Below are positions 23,843-33,432 of a stretch of DNA of 64,000 bases, piece after piece. Source of the stretch: Gimesia sp. Lineage in GTDB: Bacteria > Planctomycetota > Planctomycetia > Planctomycetales > Planctomycetaceae. The stretch is taken from the NCBI GenBank assembly GCA_002706765.1, contig PAJV01000076.1, forward strand, positions 1-64,000, written 5' to 3'. Every line of letters starts with the position of its first letter. The stretch's first letter is position 1. The notes under the pieces are model-generated. The model had not been told where the DNA came from. It did no database searches and worked only from the letters and a program-made list of their open reading frames with translations. A program made the position numbers and the translations under genes.

Positions 23843-24928
23843 ATGGATCGTGAATCTCATCTGTCACTGGCACGACGTCTCTCGATTACCTGTTCTGTAT
23901 TGCTCTGTCTGGTCAGTCTGACCGGAGTGGGTTGGGCCGAATCGAAAGCCGTGAATTCTCTGTTCGTAGACATTCCGGAGCAGGGGGAGGTTCACTTCGA
24001 GACAACACAGAAAGAGGCCAACGTACCGGCGCGTTTCCAGCTGGAGTCTCACACGTTTCCGTTTACCTGTGAATTCAAACGGATGAGTGGCCCGGTCAAG
24101 GTGTACGATGTCACGTTCCCTTCGCCTGTGAAAACGGCTGTGAAGGAAAACAATACGGTCCACGGTCATTATTATCAGCCTGAAGGTCCGGGCCCATTTC
24201 CTGCCTGCGTGTGCCTGCATATTCTGGGGGGCGGTTTTGAGCTGTCGGAGATGTCTGCGAATTCTCTGGCGCGGCAGGGTGTGGCGGCCCTGACCATCAA
24301 AATGCCTTATTATGCGGCGCGACGGGGGACGGGGGCACAGAGTCGACGGCGGATGATTTCGTTTGTACCCGAACATACGGCGGAGGGGATGACTCAGGCG
24401 GTGCTGGATATCCGGCGGGCGGCAGCATGGCTGGCGAGCCGTCAGGAAGTGGATGCAGAGCGTCTGGGAGTGACGGGAATCAGTCTGGGAGGCATCATGT
24501 CTGCGCTGTCTGCGGAAGCAGAGCCCCGTTTCAAGAAAGTGGCGATTTACCTGGGGGGCGGCAACCTGGCACTGGGGATCTGGGAAAACCCTCATCCGCA
24601 TGCTGTGCAGTTTCGCAAGCAGTGGCTGGAGAACGGGGGGACGTTTGAGTCATTTCTGGAAATCATGTCACCCGTAGATCCGCATACGTATGGAAAACTG
24701 TTACAGGATCGCGATGTGCTGATGGTGGCTGCGAAGCATGATGAGATTCTCCCTCCGAAAAGCGCAGTAGCATTATGGGAATCGATGGGTAAGAAGCCGG
24801 AACTGGTCTGGCTGGATGCGGGACATATCTCGGCTGCATTGTATATCTTTGGAGAAACGCGACGGCTGACCACGTTCTTTTCTGACTGGGATGATCAGAA
24901 GCAAAGTGCCGATTCAACCGGCTCTTAA
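23843..24928 (+). CDS. Secreted alpha/beta hydrolase
   Basis: 361 residues. The N-terminal signal peptide (about 1-32) ends near VGWAES. The core has an oxyanion-type HILGGGF, the nucleophile elbow GISLGG (Ser), an acid in AAKHDEILP and the catalytic His in LDAGHISA, giving a complete Ser-Asp-His triad of the dienelactone-hydrolase/acetylxylan-esterase superfamily. Helical segments with RRMISFVPEHTAEGM form the lid. The substrate is unknown. The stop overlaps the convergent LptF-type gene by four bases. Confidence 0.85.
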   Translation: MDRESHLSLARRLSITCSVLLCLVSLTGVGWAESKAVNSLFVDIPEQGEVHFETTQKEANVPARFQLESHTFPFTCEFKRMSGPVKVYDVTFPSPVKTAVKENNTVHGHYYQPEGPGPFPACVCLHILGGGFELSEMSANSLARQGVAALTIKMPYYAARRGTGAQSRRRMISFVPEHTAEGMTQAVLDIRRAAAWLASRQEVDAERLGVTGISLGGIMSALSAEAEPRFKKVAIYLGGGNLALGIWENPHPHAVQFRKQWLENGGTFESFLEIMSPVDPHTYGKLLQDRDVLMVAAKHDEILPPKSAVALWESMGKKPELVWLDAGHISAALYIFGETRRLTTFFSDWDDQKQSADSTGS

Positions 24929-26103
24929 TTTCGCAGCACTTTTCGCAGCATGTGAATGGCGACAATCAGCAAACCTGCATTGCCTGCCCAGAGTGACCAG
25001 GTCGGTTCAATTTTCCCCAGTTTGGCCAGATTGATTGCCAGCAATACGATGGGGTAATAAAAGAGCAGAATCGGCAGGAACACCAGAAAGAAGCTGGTGA
25101 GAAACTGTCGGCGTGCCTGGGCAATGGAAAAAGGACAGCCGACCAGGACAAAGAAAAAGCAGCTGCAGCTTAAAGCGAAGCGACTGGAGAGTGCGGTTTT
25201 GAGCTTGTTCTTGCGTTTTTCCTGCATGTGATCTTTGGGGAGATCGTCATTGACTTCAGGTGACTGAAACCGTTCAAAATCTCCCAGCGCCAGCAGCATG
25301 GCGACTTCGATATCCCGCTGAAATTCGAATTCGATTTTTTTTTCGCTGATATCAACGAGCTCGGATTTGATGGATTTTACACTCATGTGCCTGGGTTTGG
25401 CCATGGTGGTCTGACTGGGGAGGGGAAACGGAAACGTATCTTTTTCGACAAAAAATCGTGGTTTGCCCGGGAAATCGATATGCCCTTTGGATATATGCAG
25501 GATCACCTGCTGATTGGTGAGATCAAATTCCAGGGTCGCTTCTTCCGCCTGTAAATGGACGGGTTTCTTGTTGGGGGGCGAATAGCGAAATGTGGGGACG
25601 AGTAATGTTTTGTCGCGCACGCCCATGACGGTGATGGAGATGCCGCTGGCCGGATCATGGATCTGGTTTTGTGAACGCAGTTTTTCCAGGAAGATGGTTT
25701 CGAGTTCACAGGCGATGGTGTTCTCGATGTTTTTTTCCGCCCAGGGAATGATCTGGTCGCTTAATATCAGTGAACCCAGACTTAAGAAGCCCCCCAGAAT
25801 AAAAGAGGGCCAGAGGAGAGAGAGCACATTGATCCCCGCTGCTTTCGCGGCGGTGATTTCCTGGTCGCCGGCGATGCGTCCATAAACCACACAGACCGTG
25901 AGCAACAGGGTGGCCGGAATCGTAAAGGGGAGCATACTGGGAACGATGAACGGCAGGATCTTCAGGACCAGCAGCACACCCAGACCCTGACTGGTTGCCT
26001 GTTGGAATGCACCAACAAATACCAGCAGAACTGTCAGGACAGTAATCATGAGTGTAAAAACGCGCAGGAGTTCGAAAAGAACGTAGCGCTGTAACAATCG
26101 CAT
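24925..26103 (-). CDS. LptF/LptG-family permease (YjgP/YjgQ)
   Basis: 392 residues. There are N-terminal helices (RYVLFELLRVFTLMITVLTV; PFIVPSMLPFTIPATLLLT), KAAGINVLSL, which is the coupling region to the ATPase LptB, a periplasmic beta-jellyroll domain (about 130-300), and C-terminal helices (FALSCSCFFFVLVGCPFSI; LILFYYPIVLLAIN). The family forms the membrane part of the lipopolysaccharide-export ABC transporter. Only one of the usual two permeases is here, and which one cannot be told. The promoter at 26266-26294 gives a leader of about 155 nt. Confidence 0.9.
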   Translation of the reverse strand: MRLLQRYVLFELLRVFTLMITVLTVLLVFVGAFQQATSQGLGVLLVLKILPFIVPSMLPFTIPATLLLTVCVVYGRIAGDQEITAAKAAGINVLSLLWPSFILGGFLSLGSLILSDQIIPWAEKNIENTIACELETIFLEKLRSQNQIHDPASGISITVMGVRDKTLLVPTFRYSPPNKKPVHLQAEEATLEFDLTNQQVILHISKGHIDFPGKPRFFVEKDTFPFPLPSQTTMAKPRHMSVKSIKSELVDISEKKIEFEFQRDIEVAMLLALGDFERFQSPEVNDDLPKDHMQEKRKNKLKTALSSRFALSCSCFFFVLVGCPFSIAQARRQFLTSFFLVFLPILLFYYPIVLLAINLAKLGKIEPTWSLWAGNAGLLIVAIHMLRKVLRN

Positions 26104-26613
26104 GGCAGGAATATATTAATCTAGAACTAAAGAGAATGGATTAAAAGATTTAGCTCAAAATATCTGAGACTGATCACTCCGGTGAATCAGAGCGAGGCTT
26201 TGTCGGCCCCCGTTTGGGAAACGACTTCACTCCTTGGGTTGGGAGTCGCAGAAATCACCGCAGGTGTATAAGGCAAGAACCCGGTTTGAGTCAATATCAG
26301 ACGGTAGATACGTGTTCTTGTGTTTATTGCAGATGGCCTTGTAAATCTGGAATGTTAAACTGGTTTGAGTATGTTTCGTATCGGCATATCTGGCTTAATC
26401 AGTACATTCAATTCCCGTGCACCTGATACTTCACATGTAAATTGGATAAATGAACCTTTTTTCCGCCACGCGTCCTACTCCAAACTATTAATTGAAAACG
26501 TAGCTGGACGGAACTGACACTATTGTCCACCCGGATGAAGTTCTGAAACGCAAATTAAACAATAGAAAAAATGATAATTCTGGGACCCTGAGTTGGATTG
26601 GAGTATCTTAGAA
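26104..26613. other. Intergenic region with the LptF-type leader
   Basis: The left 160 bases should be the transcribed leader of the permease gene. It includes a hairpin in which CTGATTCAC faces GTGATCAG. The rest, up to the Hpt gene, has no gene-like frame and is AT-rich. A start site for the Hpt gene is expected here, but no clear promoter was found. Confidence 0.45.
26266..26294 (-). promoter_or_regulatory. Sigma-70-type promoter for the LptF/LptG-family gene
   Basis: On the minus strand TTGACT (26289-26294) and TTATAC (26266-26271) are exactly 17 bases apart. It faces the gene starting at 26103. Confidence 0.6.
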
Positions 26614-26928
26614 ATGTTGAATGCCTTAGAAAATACCCCCGTTCGATCGGCATATTGTGATGACGAAGATTTTCAGGAACTGATTGAAATGTTCGTCGAT
26701 GGGATCGAAGAGAAAAAACAGATATTGAGCCAGACCGTATGTTCAGAGCAGATCGATCAGCTTCAAACGCTGGCGCATCAGCTGAAAGGCGCCGGTGCCG
26801 GCTACGGATTTCATGAACTCTCCCAGCTGTCTGCTCAACTGGAAGAAGCCTGCAAATCCGAAGATCGGATCGAGATTGCACAGCAGAAAGAGTTGTTGCT
26901 GCATCACCTGAGTCGCGTTGTAGTCTGA
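26614..26928 (+). CDS. Stand-alone histidine phosphotransfer (Hpt) domain protein
   Basis: 104 residues, all helical. LAHQLKGAGAGYGF carries the phospho-accepting His in the HxLKGxxxxxG pattern of Hpt domains, preceded by an acidic helix (DDEDFQELIEMFVDGIEEKK). Such proteins relay phosphate between hybrid kinases and response regulators. No kinase or receiver gene is adjacent, so its partner lies elsewhere. ATG 26614 is chosen: GGAG lies 10 bases upstream. A longer TTG start at 26593 is possible. Confidence 0.9.
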   Translation: MLNALENTPVRSAYCDDEDFQELIEMFVDGIEEKKQILSQTVCSEQIDQLQTLAHQLKGAGAGYGFHELSQLSAQLEEACKSEDRIEIAQQKELLLHHLSRVVV

Positions 26929-27040
26929 AACTGGATCGAAGCGGGAAACGGGACTGTGTCCGGTTTTACTGGAGCGTCTCCAGGTCCATTTGCCCCGGGT
27001 AGAATAGCTTGAGAGATGCTATGGTTAAAAGTGACGCACT

Positions 27041-27373
27041 CTAGACAGTCAGTCGATCGATCAGTTTTGACAGGGCGACGATTCTGGTGATGAGCGCTTT
27101 TGCCGTTTGAACTCCGGGAAGTCCCATTCCCTGCCTGTCAAAAAGAATCGAGGTTTTTCGATGGCTTTTAAAGGCAGGCTGGACCGCGTTGACATCACTG
27201 CAGATCGATTCCCACTCGGACCTCAGGTGAGCTGGAACGGATGCCGGGATCTGTCCGGAAAGATCCAGGATTTTTTCAGAAAGATCCAGAAGCAGGTGCC
27301 TCGCGTCATAATCGGCTTTCTGGAACTGCGTGACGATCTGTGAGAGTGCCTGTTGGAATTCCTGGATGGTCAT
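27041..27373 (-). CDS. Small helical protein of unknown function
   Basis: 110 residues with no signal peptide and no cysteine-rich site. Predicted mostly helical (MTIQEFQQALSQIVTQFQKA, DARHLLLDLSEKILDLSGQI; C-terminal ALITRIVALSKLIDRLTV). It is convergent with the Hpt gene. Nothing in it is diagnostic. It could be a structural or regulatory partner, but no function can be given. The start at 27373 follows a weak AAGAT-type ribosome site. Confidence 0.55.
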   Translation of the reverse strand: MTIQEFQQALSQIVTQFQKADYDARHLLLDLSEKILDLSGQIPASVPAHLRSEWESICSDVNAVQPAFKSHRKTSILFDRQGMGLPGVQTAKALITRIVALSKLIDRLTV

Positions 27374-27664
27374 CTTGGTAAGTCTCCAGCCTCGAGTGCA
27401 GACTCCGGGATCAGCCAGGATCTGGTTCGATCGGACTGAATTCCGGTCAAAAACTTAGTGGATCGTGGTTTCAGCAGCTAAATTTCAGGGTTCTTATTGA
27501 CCTGAGCTGCCAATTATTAGTAAAAATGATCTGCAAATGCTACTGCACGTCATGCGATTTGACTATTTTAAGCCAACAGTACGAGATGCCAAAACGTGTC
27601 TCACGGTTGTTGACCTTGAATAAAAACCACAAAACAACATTGTTGCAATCACAGGGAGTCTTTC
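27374..27664. other. Divergent intergenic region
   Basis: About 290 bases between two divergent hypothetical genes. AGGGAGT at about 27655 is the ribosome site of the right-hand gene. No other signal is evident. Confidence 0.4.
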
Positions 27665-28153
27665 ATGTCCAGGGTTAGCCAGGTCGCTGTCGGTTTACTG
27701 CTGATCACCGTCGGTTATGTTTTAGGTGCCTCACAAAGCTTTGAAAGTACCCGGTTGCATGCACAACAGGCCTCCGGTACTCCCACAGAAGAGACCGAAG
27801 ATAAAATTAAACGTGGAGTGAAGCAACTGATGGAAGCACAGTCTGCACTTGAGCAGGAAAATTTCATGCGTCCAGCCACCAAAGGGCTGAATGCATTTGC
27901 TGTTTCCTGTGGTGGTGTGAATGCTCTGGATGACCTGGAAGCCGGAAATGGTGTTGATCCGGAAACCTTTGCCGGGCTGTATGCAGGAATGGCCAAGCCG
28001 GATATTGCAGCCCAACTGGGCCGTGATGATCAAGGTCGAATTACCTATAAGAATAAGATCGTGCGGATGTATCCCGTATCTCGTCTGAAGAAGATGTTTG
28101 CGACCCGCCTGAAATATCTGGGTGAAAATCAGGACGATTCTGCCAGTTTTTAA
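27665..28153 (+). CDS. Secreted or anchored protein of unknown function
   Basis: 162 residues. A hydrophobic start (VAVGLLLITVGYVLGASQSF) serves as signal peptide or anchor. The mature part has ETEDKIKRGVKQLMEAQSAL, FAVSCGGVNALDDLEAGNGVDPETFAGLYAGMA and a C-terminal RMYPVSRLKKMFATRLKYLG. I do not recognise a known family; it looks like a lineage-specific planctomycete protein. AGGGAG lies seven bases before ATG 27665. It is convergent with the large HExxH protein. Confidence 0.75.
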   Translation: MSRVSQVAVGLLLITVGYVLGASQSFESTRLHAQQASGTPTEETEDKIKRGVKQLMEAQSALEQENFMRPATKGLNAFAVSCGGVNALDDLEAGNGVDPETFAGLYAGMAKPDIAAQLGRDDQGRITYKNKIVRMYPVSRLKKMFATRLKYLGENQDDSASF

Positions 28154-28165
28154 TTTCAACATGGT

Positions 28166-30175
28166 TTAGTTTGCAGAATCGCTGACTTTGTTTGCCAGTC
28201 TGCGCGGTGGCAGCGAAGGTAAATCGAGTTCCACCTGGGCAACGCTTCGTTTCTGGTTTTCAGAAATCACGATGGCTTTCCAGCTGAGGCTTTCGATGCC
28301 CGTCTTACCTTCGAAACTGGTTCGTGGGATTAACACACGGTATTCTGTCAGCTGTTTTTCCTGATCGGTCTCGCTATCCTGAATATCGATTTGCAGGCCG
28401 GATCTTTGGTCAATCGAGCCAGAAGTGATCGTTGTCACGTCTATTTTTCGTGGCTGGCGTTCTGCCTGGGAGAGGTAGGCCCCGTTAAATTCCAGGCTGA
28501 TCATTTCGACGAGTGATTTGACAGGGTGACTGCAACGCAGCTGGATTTCAACGAATTCAGAATTTGACTCTGTGGGATTTTCAGCAATGGCATACTGGGC
28601 CTGTAATGAAACCTGCTGTGTTGGCTGTTCCAATTTCAACAGGGTCAACTGCATTGAAGGAAACCCCTGCACTTTAATCAGCTGATTTTCCTTCAGTTGG
28701 CTGTTCGACTTAAGTCGCAGGAAACCAGATGCCGTCGAGGCAAGTTTCAGGCTTGTGTGGTTCTGGTCTGAAATATTCCAGTCGTGAAGGGCGGGACCAG
28801 CCAGCAAGAATCTTCCACAGTGGATGAGCGGCGCTGGTGAACTCACGTCTGTCTGGGGTGTGTTATATGCCAGAGACTGTCTGGCCAGATCCAGAGACCA
28901 GAGTCGAAACAGTTCCGGAAAGGGAGTGGAAGTTAACTGTTCCATTTTGGCGATACCAGTTAACCGATGATGAATGAATCGATTGGCAAAACGCCTGTTC
29001 GGCTCCCGCTGATGACACCAGTTGAGAAACAGATTCACTGCCCCGCGGCATCCATGGTTCCGCCAGAGTTGTGCGCGGTAATAATCGGAGACAACGAGAG
29101 GATAGGATTCCGGTGACCGGAAAAACTCACTGATCCGGTAGTCTCGATTCGTATAACCGGGCTCCATCAGGTGTGCGATGCCTTCGTTCAGCCAGTCTTC
29201 CTCATCAGGCAGCGAGTAGCCACGGACAGTGCGGATGCTGGAGACTGCTGCATGCGTCACTTCATGGCTTAAAAGATCCAGTAGCTGCTGACCGGGTTTC
29301 AATGCAGAATTGAGATACAGCATATCACAGTGATTACTGAATGGTTCCGCGACATTTTCACGAAAGTCACTGGGGCGAACAAATCCATTGATGGTGGTTT
29401 TCCCCCCCTGCAACTTACTTAACCAGGGTGAGAGCAGGATTGTGAAGCGGCCGTTGCCATCCACGTCCCGTATCGGACCACATTCCAAGCTGATTTTGTC
29501 CAGCACTTCATTTTCAAGCTGTGAAATCAGATCACTGACCAGCCCGGCAGCCAGCTCTTCGGTCTTCTGCTGTTCGTCGAGATAAATCGCGACACGGGGA
29601 CTTTCCTGGATCAATCGTGCTTTGAGCCGCGTGTATTGTTTTTTGTCCGATAGATCCCCATCGGTTACAAACAGGTTGAAGTGCCTGACGGGCTCGAGAG
29701 CTTCTTTTTCTGTTGATGCCTCATCTTCCAAATCAGCAGTGTCCGGAGTACGCTGCGCAGTGGAAGCATCGAGCAGGCGACTGGGTGGGGAGCCGGAAGC
29801 GGGCTCCTGCGTATTTTCAAAATAGCAGTTGATGGACTGTTCGCCCGTCGATTCCTCGACAGACAGTCTGATCGTTTTTGTACGTCTGGTGGAGCGATCC
29901 AGATTATTGACAATAAGTACGTATTCAACTCCAGGTGAGAATGAGAGAGGGAAATGCAGCTGATTTTTCAAGCAGGCCAGGCTGACGGGGCGATTCCAGT
30001 CCACGGGCTGGGGAGAGTGAAAGATGGGTTTATTGGCTTGGATCTGCTTTACTGCATGGCGGCTTCCAGCTGCAGCAGACCGGGGGGCCGATTTGGTGGA
30101 ATGGACTCCCCATGTTATCAGTGCAGCGATCAACGCGATCAGACATGATAGGATGTAAAACGGTCGAGAGAGCAT
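28166..30175 (-). CDS. Large secreted protein with an HExxH metallopeptidase-type domain
   Basis: 669 residues. A signal or anchor at 5-26 (FYILSCLIALIAALITWGV) is followed by a beta-rich domain, a middle domain with DGNGRFTILLSPWL, and LLSHEVTHAAVSS, which is the HExxH zinc motif. NEGIAHLMEPGY about 30 residues later supplies the third ligand Glu, as in gluzincins (M30/M1-like order). The last 220 residues are beta-rich and may bind a substrate or the surface. HExxH plus the downstream NEG-xxH make proteolysis likely, but the substrate is unknown. Confidence 0.7.
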   Translation of the reverse strand: MLSRPFYILSCLIALIAALITWGVHSTKSAPRSAAAGSRHAVKQIQANKPIFHSPQPVDWNRPVSLACLKNQLHFPLSFSPGVEYVLIVNNLDRSTRRTKTIRLSVEESTGEQSINCYFENTQEPASGSPPSRLLDASTAQRTPDTADLEDEASTEKEALEPVRHFNLFVTDGDLSDKKQYTRLKARLIQESPRVAIYLDEQQKTEELAAGLVSDLISQLENEVLDKISLECGPIRDVDGNGRFTILLSPWLSKLQGGKTTINGFVRPSDFRENVAEPFSNHCDMLYLNSALKPGQQLLDLLSHEVTHAAVSSIRTVRGYSLPDEEDWLNEGIAHLMEPGYTNRDYRISEFFRSPESYPLVVSDYYRAQLWRNHGCRGAVNLFLNWCHQREPNRRFANRFIHHRLTGIAKMEQLTSTPFPELFRLWSLDLARQSLAYNTPQTDVSSPAPLIHCGRFLLAGPALHDWNISDQNHTSLKLASTASGFLRLKSNSQLKENQLIKVQGFPSMQLTLLKLEQPTQQVSLQAQYAIAENPTESNSEFVEIQLRCSHPVKSLVEMISLEFNGAYLSQAERQPRKIDVTTITSGSIDQRSGLQIDIQDSETDQEKQLTEYRVLIPRTSFEGKTGIESLSWKAIVISENQKRSVAQVELDLPSLPPRRLANKVSDSAN

Positions 30176-30699
30176 ACCTGGAATCAGTGTCTGGAGTGTG
30201 AAGTTCTGACGATGATGTGTATCCGCGTGTTTACTTCGGGTGCGTCAGTTAGCAGTTAATTCATGTGTGGAAACAAGGGGTGAGACACAAGAAAAGATCG
30301 ACATTTTCGCGTCTGATCATTGAATAGAATCAGTACAATCCGAATGTCTTAAATATGAAAGCAGAAGGGAGTTGAGGGATAAGGTATGAACAATTGGGTA
30401 GATCCAAGCTGTTTTATCAGCTCTGTTTGTTGAAATCGCTGATTTCGCTAAGTGGGCTTTGATCCTTACGTTCCCCATAATCGGACTACAAATTACGCGG
30501 ATACTTCAGTCCGTGCCGACAAACCCTTTTCAACTCGCATCAAATTTGGAGAATTAAGAGAAAATCGGGGGAATTTCCTTCAATGGTGTCCGAGACTGTA
30601 TATACAATGCACAGTTGAGGAGAATGCGCAATTTGGCAATCGACCATCTTGGCTTGAGTTCAAGCATTCTTGCCTAAAGTTACTCGGGAGAGAGAAATC
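30176..30699. other. Upstream region of the VWA gene
   Basis: About 520 bases with no gene. The frames present have odd composition and no ribosome sites. CGGGAGAGAG at 30685-30694 is the ribosome site of the VWA gene. Two divergent promoters are expected, but none is clear by eye. Confidence 0.4.
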
Positions 30700-33432
30700 A
30701 TGTCGCTATCCAGATTTGGAATTTCAATGTTTGTTCTGGCTGCCTCGACGATAATGTTGAGTTCGCCACAAAGTTTTGCTGAACAGCAGGTTCCAGAAAT
30801 CTCAAACATTGGCCAGATCCTCAGTTACCAGAACAGCGAAGGCGAGCATTTTTATGCCCTGCAATTCAAAGCGGATCGCCTGCCAGCTCCTGCCCACGCC
30901 AGTGAGCAGATTGCGATTCTGTTTGATACGTCTGCCAGTCAGGTAGGCGAGCATCGGACTCAGGCTCTGGATGTCCTCAAATCCCTGTTGAATGAACTCC
31001 CCAATGATTCGAGTGTCGCCGTTTATGCCGTCGACGTTCAATGTACTCCCTTTGTAAATGAATTTGTTGCTCCCAAGAGTCGACAGGCTCAACTGGCAGT
31101 GGAATCGCTGGCAGCCCGTGCTCCGCTTGGTGCAACGAATTTGTCTGTGGCTTTGAAAACAGTCATGCAGGGACTGCAGAATCAGCAGGCCCGATCTATT
31201 GTCTACATTGGTGATGGAATGAGTACCGCCAGACTGATCTCACTTCCGGAAATGGCAGACTTGACAGGCAAACTGGCTCAACAGCATATTCCCGTTCACA
31301 GCTATGCAGTTGGACCTAGAAAAGACATGCAACTGCTCGGATTGCTTGGCGTTTACACGGGGGGTGTTGTATTTTCTGATGAAGCAGCAGGAAAACAGGA
31401 TTTACCAGCCATTGTTGGTAAAGAACTGGTCAAAGCGATTCAGGCACCTGTATTTTATCCCGAATCCATTCAAATCTCAGACAAACAGTTAGAATTAAAT
31501 ACCACACGAGCACTGCCTGTCCGAACGGACCGCGAGACGATTTATCTCGCCAAAGGTGATATCTCAAACAATTTCACAGTCGACCTGAAAAACAGTAATC
31601 TCGACGGCGTCTGGAAGTTTAATGTACCTGTCGCTCAAGCCGTGAACAGCTTTCTGGCCGTGCCTTGGACAAATCAGCAGCCCGGACAGGAACTGGCAGT
31701 TGCTTTTGCCGGTCAGCGGATGATGAATCTGGCACGCACCGGACATGAAGAGCACATGGCGCAGCTTGAATTTGCGGGAACCAATGCCATTCGCAGTGGC
31801 AATTTCGAACAGGCTGCAAAATATGGAAATCTGCTGCAACAGCTGGATCCTGAAAACGCCCGTGCTGAATCACTGCTGAAAATGTCAGATCGTTTTCAGA
31901 AAGCACAGCTGGCTCAGGCTGATACAAACCAACCAGCGCCCGCAGCTCCAGCAGAACCCGCAGCTCCAAGTGATCCCAATCCACCGATTGATGACGCCAT
32001 CAGCAAAGTTGAACAGCTGCGTCAAATCAAGGGTGCGCAGATGAAAATTGAAGTTCAGAATGCCATTGAAGAGGCCCGGCAGGTTTCTGCTGAAAATCCG
32101 GATGGAGCCCTGGGAGTTCTAAAACGAACATTGAATTTCCTCAAATCCACGTCGGATATCGATATTGATTTACGTCAGCAACTGGAAAGCCGTCTGAATA
32201 ACATGATGGTTGATGTTCGCAGTCAGATGGAAGTCGCTGAGACGCGACGGATTCGTCAGCAACAGCAGCTTGCTCAAATCGAACAACAGAAGCGTCTGGT
32301 AGATCAGATTCTGCTGGAAGATGAAAAACTGGAACAGTTAATCGACCGAGTTCGATCCCTGATTCAGGATGGTAAACATGGCAATTTTGAAGCCTATGAA
32401 GAAGCGGAAGCCGTTGCCCGTGTTGCCGTTGATATGGAACCAGGGAATGGACCTGCGACCGCAGCTTTGTTTACTTCAGAAGCAGCAGGCCAACTGGCCA
32501 AAGTCTTCAAGATGCGTTCCTTACGAGCCGACCGGTTCCTGGAAACCTTGTATCAGGTTGAACTCTCACACGTTCCCTTCCCGGATGAGCCTCCTATTCG
32601 CTGGCCATCCGCTCCTGTCTGGACTGCTTTGACTGAGCGTCGCAAGAAATGGTCTAATGTGGACCTGCATCGCAACAGTCCTGCAGAACAGCGGATTTTT
32701 GAAGAACTGCAAAAAGAGACCGAAGCAAACTTCCCTGACATCCCACTGTCTGAAGTGATGACTTACTTTGCTGAACTGCATAACATTACAATCCTGATCA
32801 ATTCCAATGATCTGGGTGAAGAAGGTTTGACTGTCGATGAACCCGTCAATGTGGCTCTCAGCGGTATCAAACTGAAAAGTGCGTTGAATATCATTTTAAA
32901 GCCCATTGGTCTGACATATCTGGTTGAAGACGAAGTGATGAAAATCACAACCAGCATCAAAGCTGAAGAAATCTTAAGCACACGCGTTTATCCTGTGGCT
33001 GACCTGGTTATCTCGGTTTCCACACAGCAGTCTTCCGTGGGAACAAGCCAGGGTGGCTTTGGTGGCCAGCAGGGTGGTCAGCAGGGCGGCCTGGGCGGCG
33101 GCGGCGGTGGCTTGGGTGGCGGTGGCGGCGGCCTGGGTGGCGGCGGCGGCGGTGGTCAGGGTTTCTTCAACGTGGCTCCTGAGATGCTGCTGATGAATTC
33201 ATTACCCAAGCAAAAGACGAAGCAGCAGCCTGTACCCAAAGCAAAAGCAAAGGCTGAACAACCAGGGCTGAAACCAATCAAAGATGCGGAAATGAAAGCC
33301 ATTCTGGATAACATTCTGGGAGAATCGGAAACGAAAGCATCTCAAGCTCAGTTCCAGGTGGAAGACAAACCCTTTCGGTTTGACAATCGCACGATTGAAC
33401 AACTCAAAAAAAAACCAGTGATCCTGAAGTAG
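30700..33432 (+). CDS. Secreted VWA-domain protein with C-terminal STN-like domain (frame interrupted at A9)
   Basis: 910 residues up to the first stop. It has a signal peptide (about 1-28, ending SFA), then a von Willebrand A domain from about 60 (AILFDTSAS, a DxSxS-type MIDAS; IVYIGDGMS) and a Gln/Ala/Pro linker. Long helical segments (about 440-620) follow. Near 680-770 there is a secretin/TonB short N-terminal-like domain (MTYFAELHNITILIN, LKSALNIILKPIGLTYLVE), then a Gly-rich run and a Lys-rich end. The frame ends 18 bases after a run of nine A's (33406-33414). One frame over, the sequence stays open and carries a further protein for 490 codons. With one extra A the two would make a single 1,391-residue protein. 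Confidence 0.85.
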   Translation: MSLSRFGISMFVLAASTIMLSSPQSFAEQQVPEISNIGQILSYQNSEGEHFYALQFKADRLPAPAHASEQIAILFDTSASQVGEHRTQALDVLKSLLNELPNDSSVAVYAVDVQCTPFVNEFVAPKSRQAQLAVESLAARAPLGATNLSVALKTVMQGLQNQQARSIVYIGDGMSTARLISLPEMADLTGKLAQQHIPVHSYAVGPRKDMQLLGLLGVYTGGVVFSDEAAGKQDLPAIVGKELVKAIQAPVFYPESIQISDKQLELNTTRALPVRTDRETIYLAKGDISNNFTVDLKNSNLDGVWKFNVPVAQAVNSFLAVPWTNQQPGQELAVAFAGQRMMNLARTGHEEHMAQLEFAGTNAIRSGNFEQAAKYGNLLQQLDPENARAESLLKMSDRFQKAQLAQADTNQPAPAAPAEPAAPSDPNPPIDDAISKVEQLRQIKGAQMKIEVQNAIEEARQVSAENPDGALGVLKRTLNFLKSTSDIDIDLRQQLESRLNNMMVDVRSQMEVAETRRIRQQQQLAQIEQQKRLVDQILLEDEKLEQLIDRVRSLIQDGKHGNFEAYEEAEAVARVAVDMEPGNGPATAALFTSEAAGQLAKVFKMRSLRADRFLETLYQVELSHVPFPDEPPIRWPSAPVWTALTERRKKWSNVDLHRNSPAEQRIFEELQKETEANFPDIPLSEVMTYFAELHNITILINSNDLGEEGLTVDEPVNVALSGIKLKSALNIILKPIGLTYLVEDEVMKITTSIKAEEILSTRVYPVADLVISVSTQQSSVGTSQGGFGGQQGGQQGGLGGGGGGLGGGGGGLGGGGGGGQGFFNVAPEMLLMNSLPKQKTKQQPVPKAKAKAEQPGLKPIKDAEMKAILDNILGESETKASQAQFQVEDKPFRFDNRTIEQLKKKPVILK

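Noticed and set aside
33040-33165. GGT/GGC-rich tandem repeat as a possible CRISPR or mobile repeat
   Set aside because: It is the coding sequence of a Gly-rich stretch in the VWA protein, with irregular units and no spacers. No CRISPR array was seen anywhere in the window.
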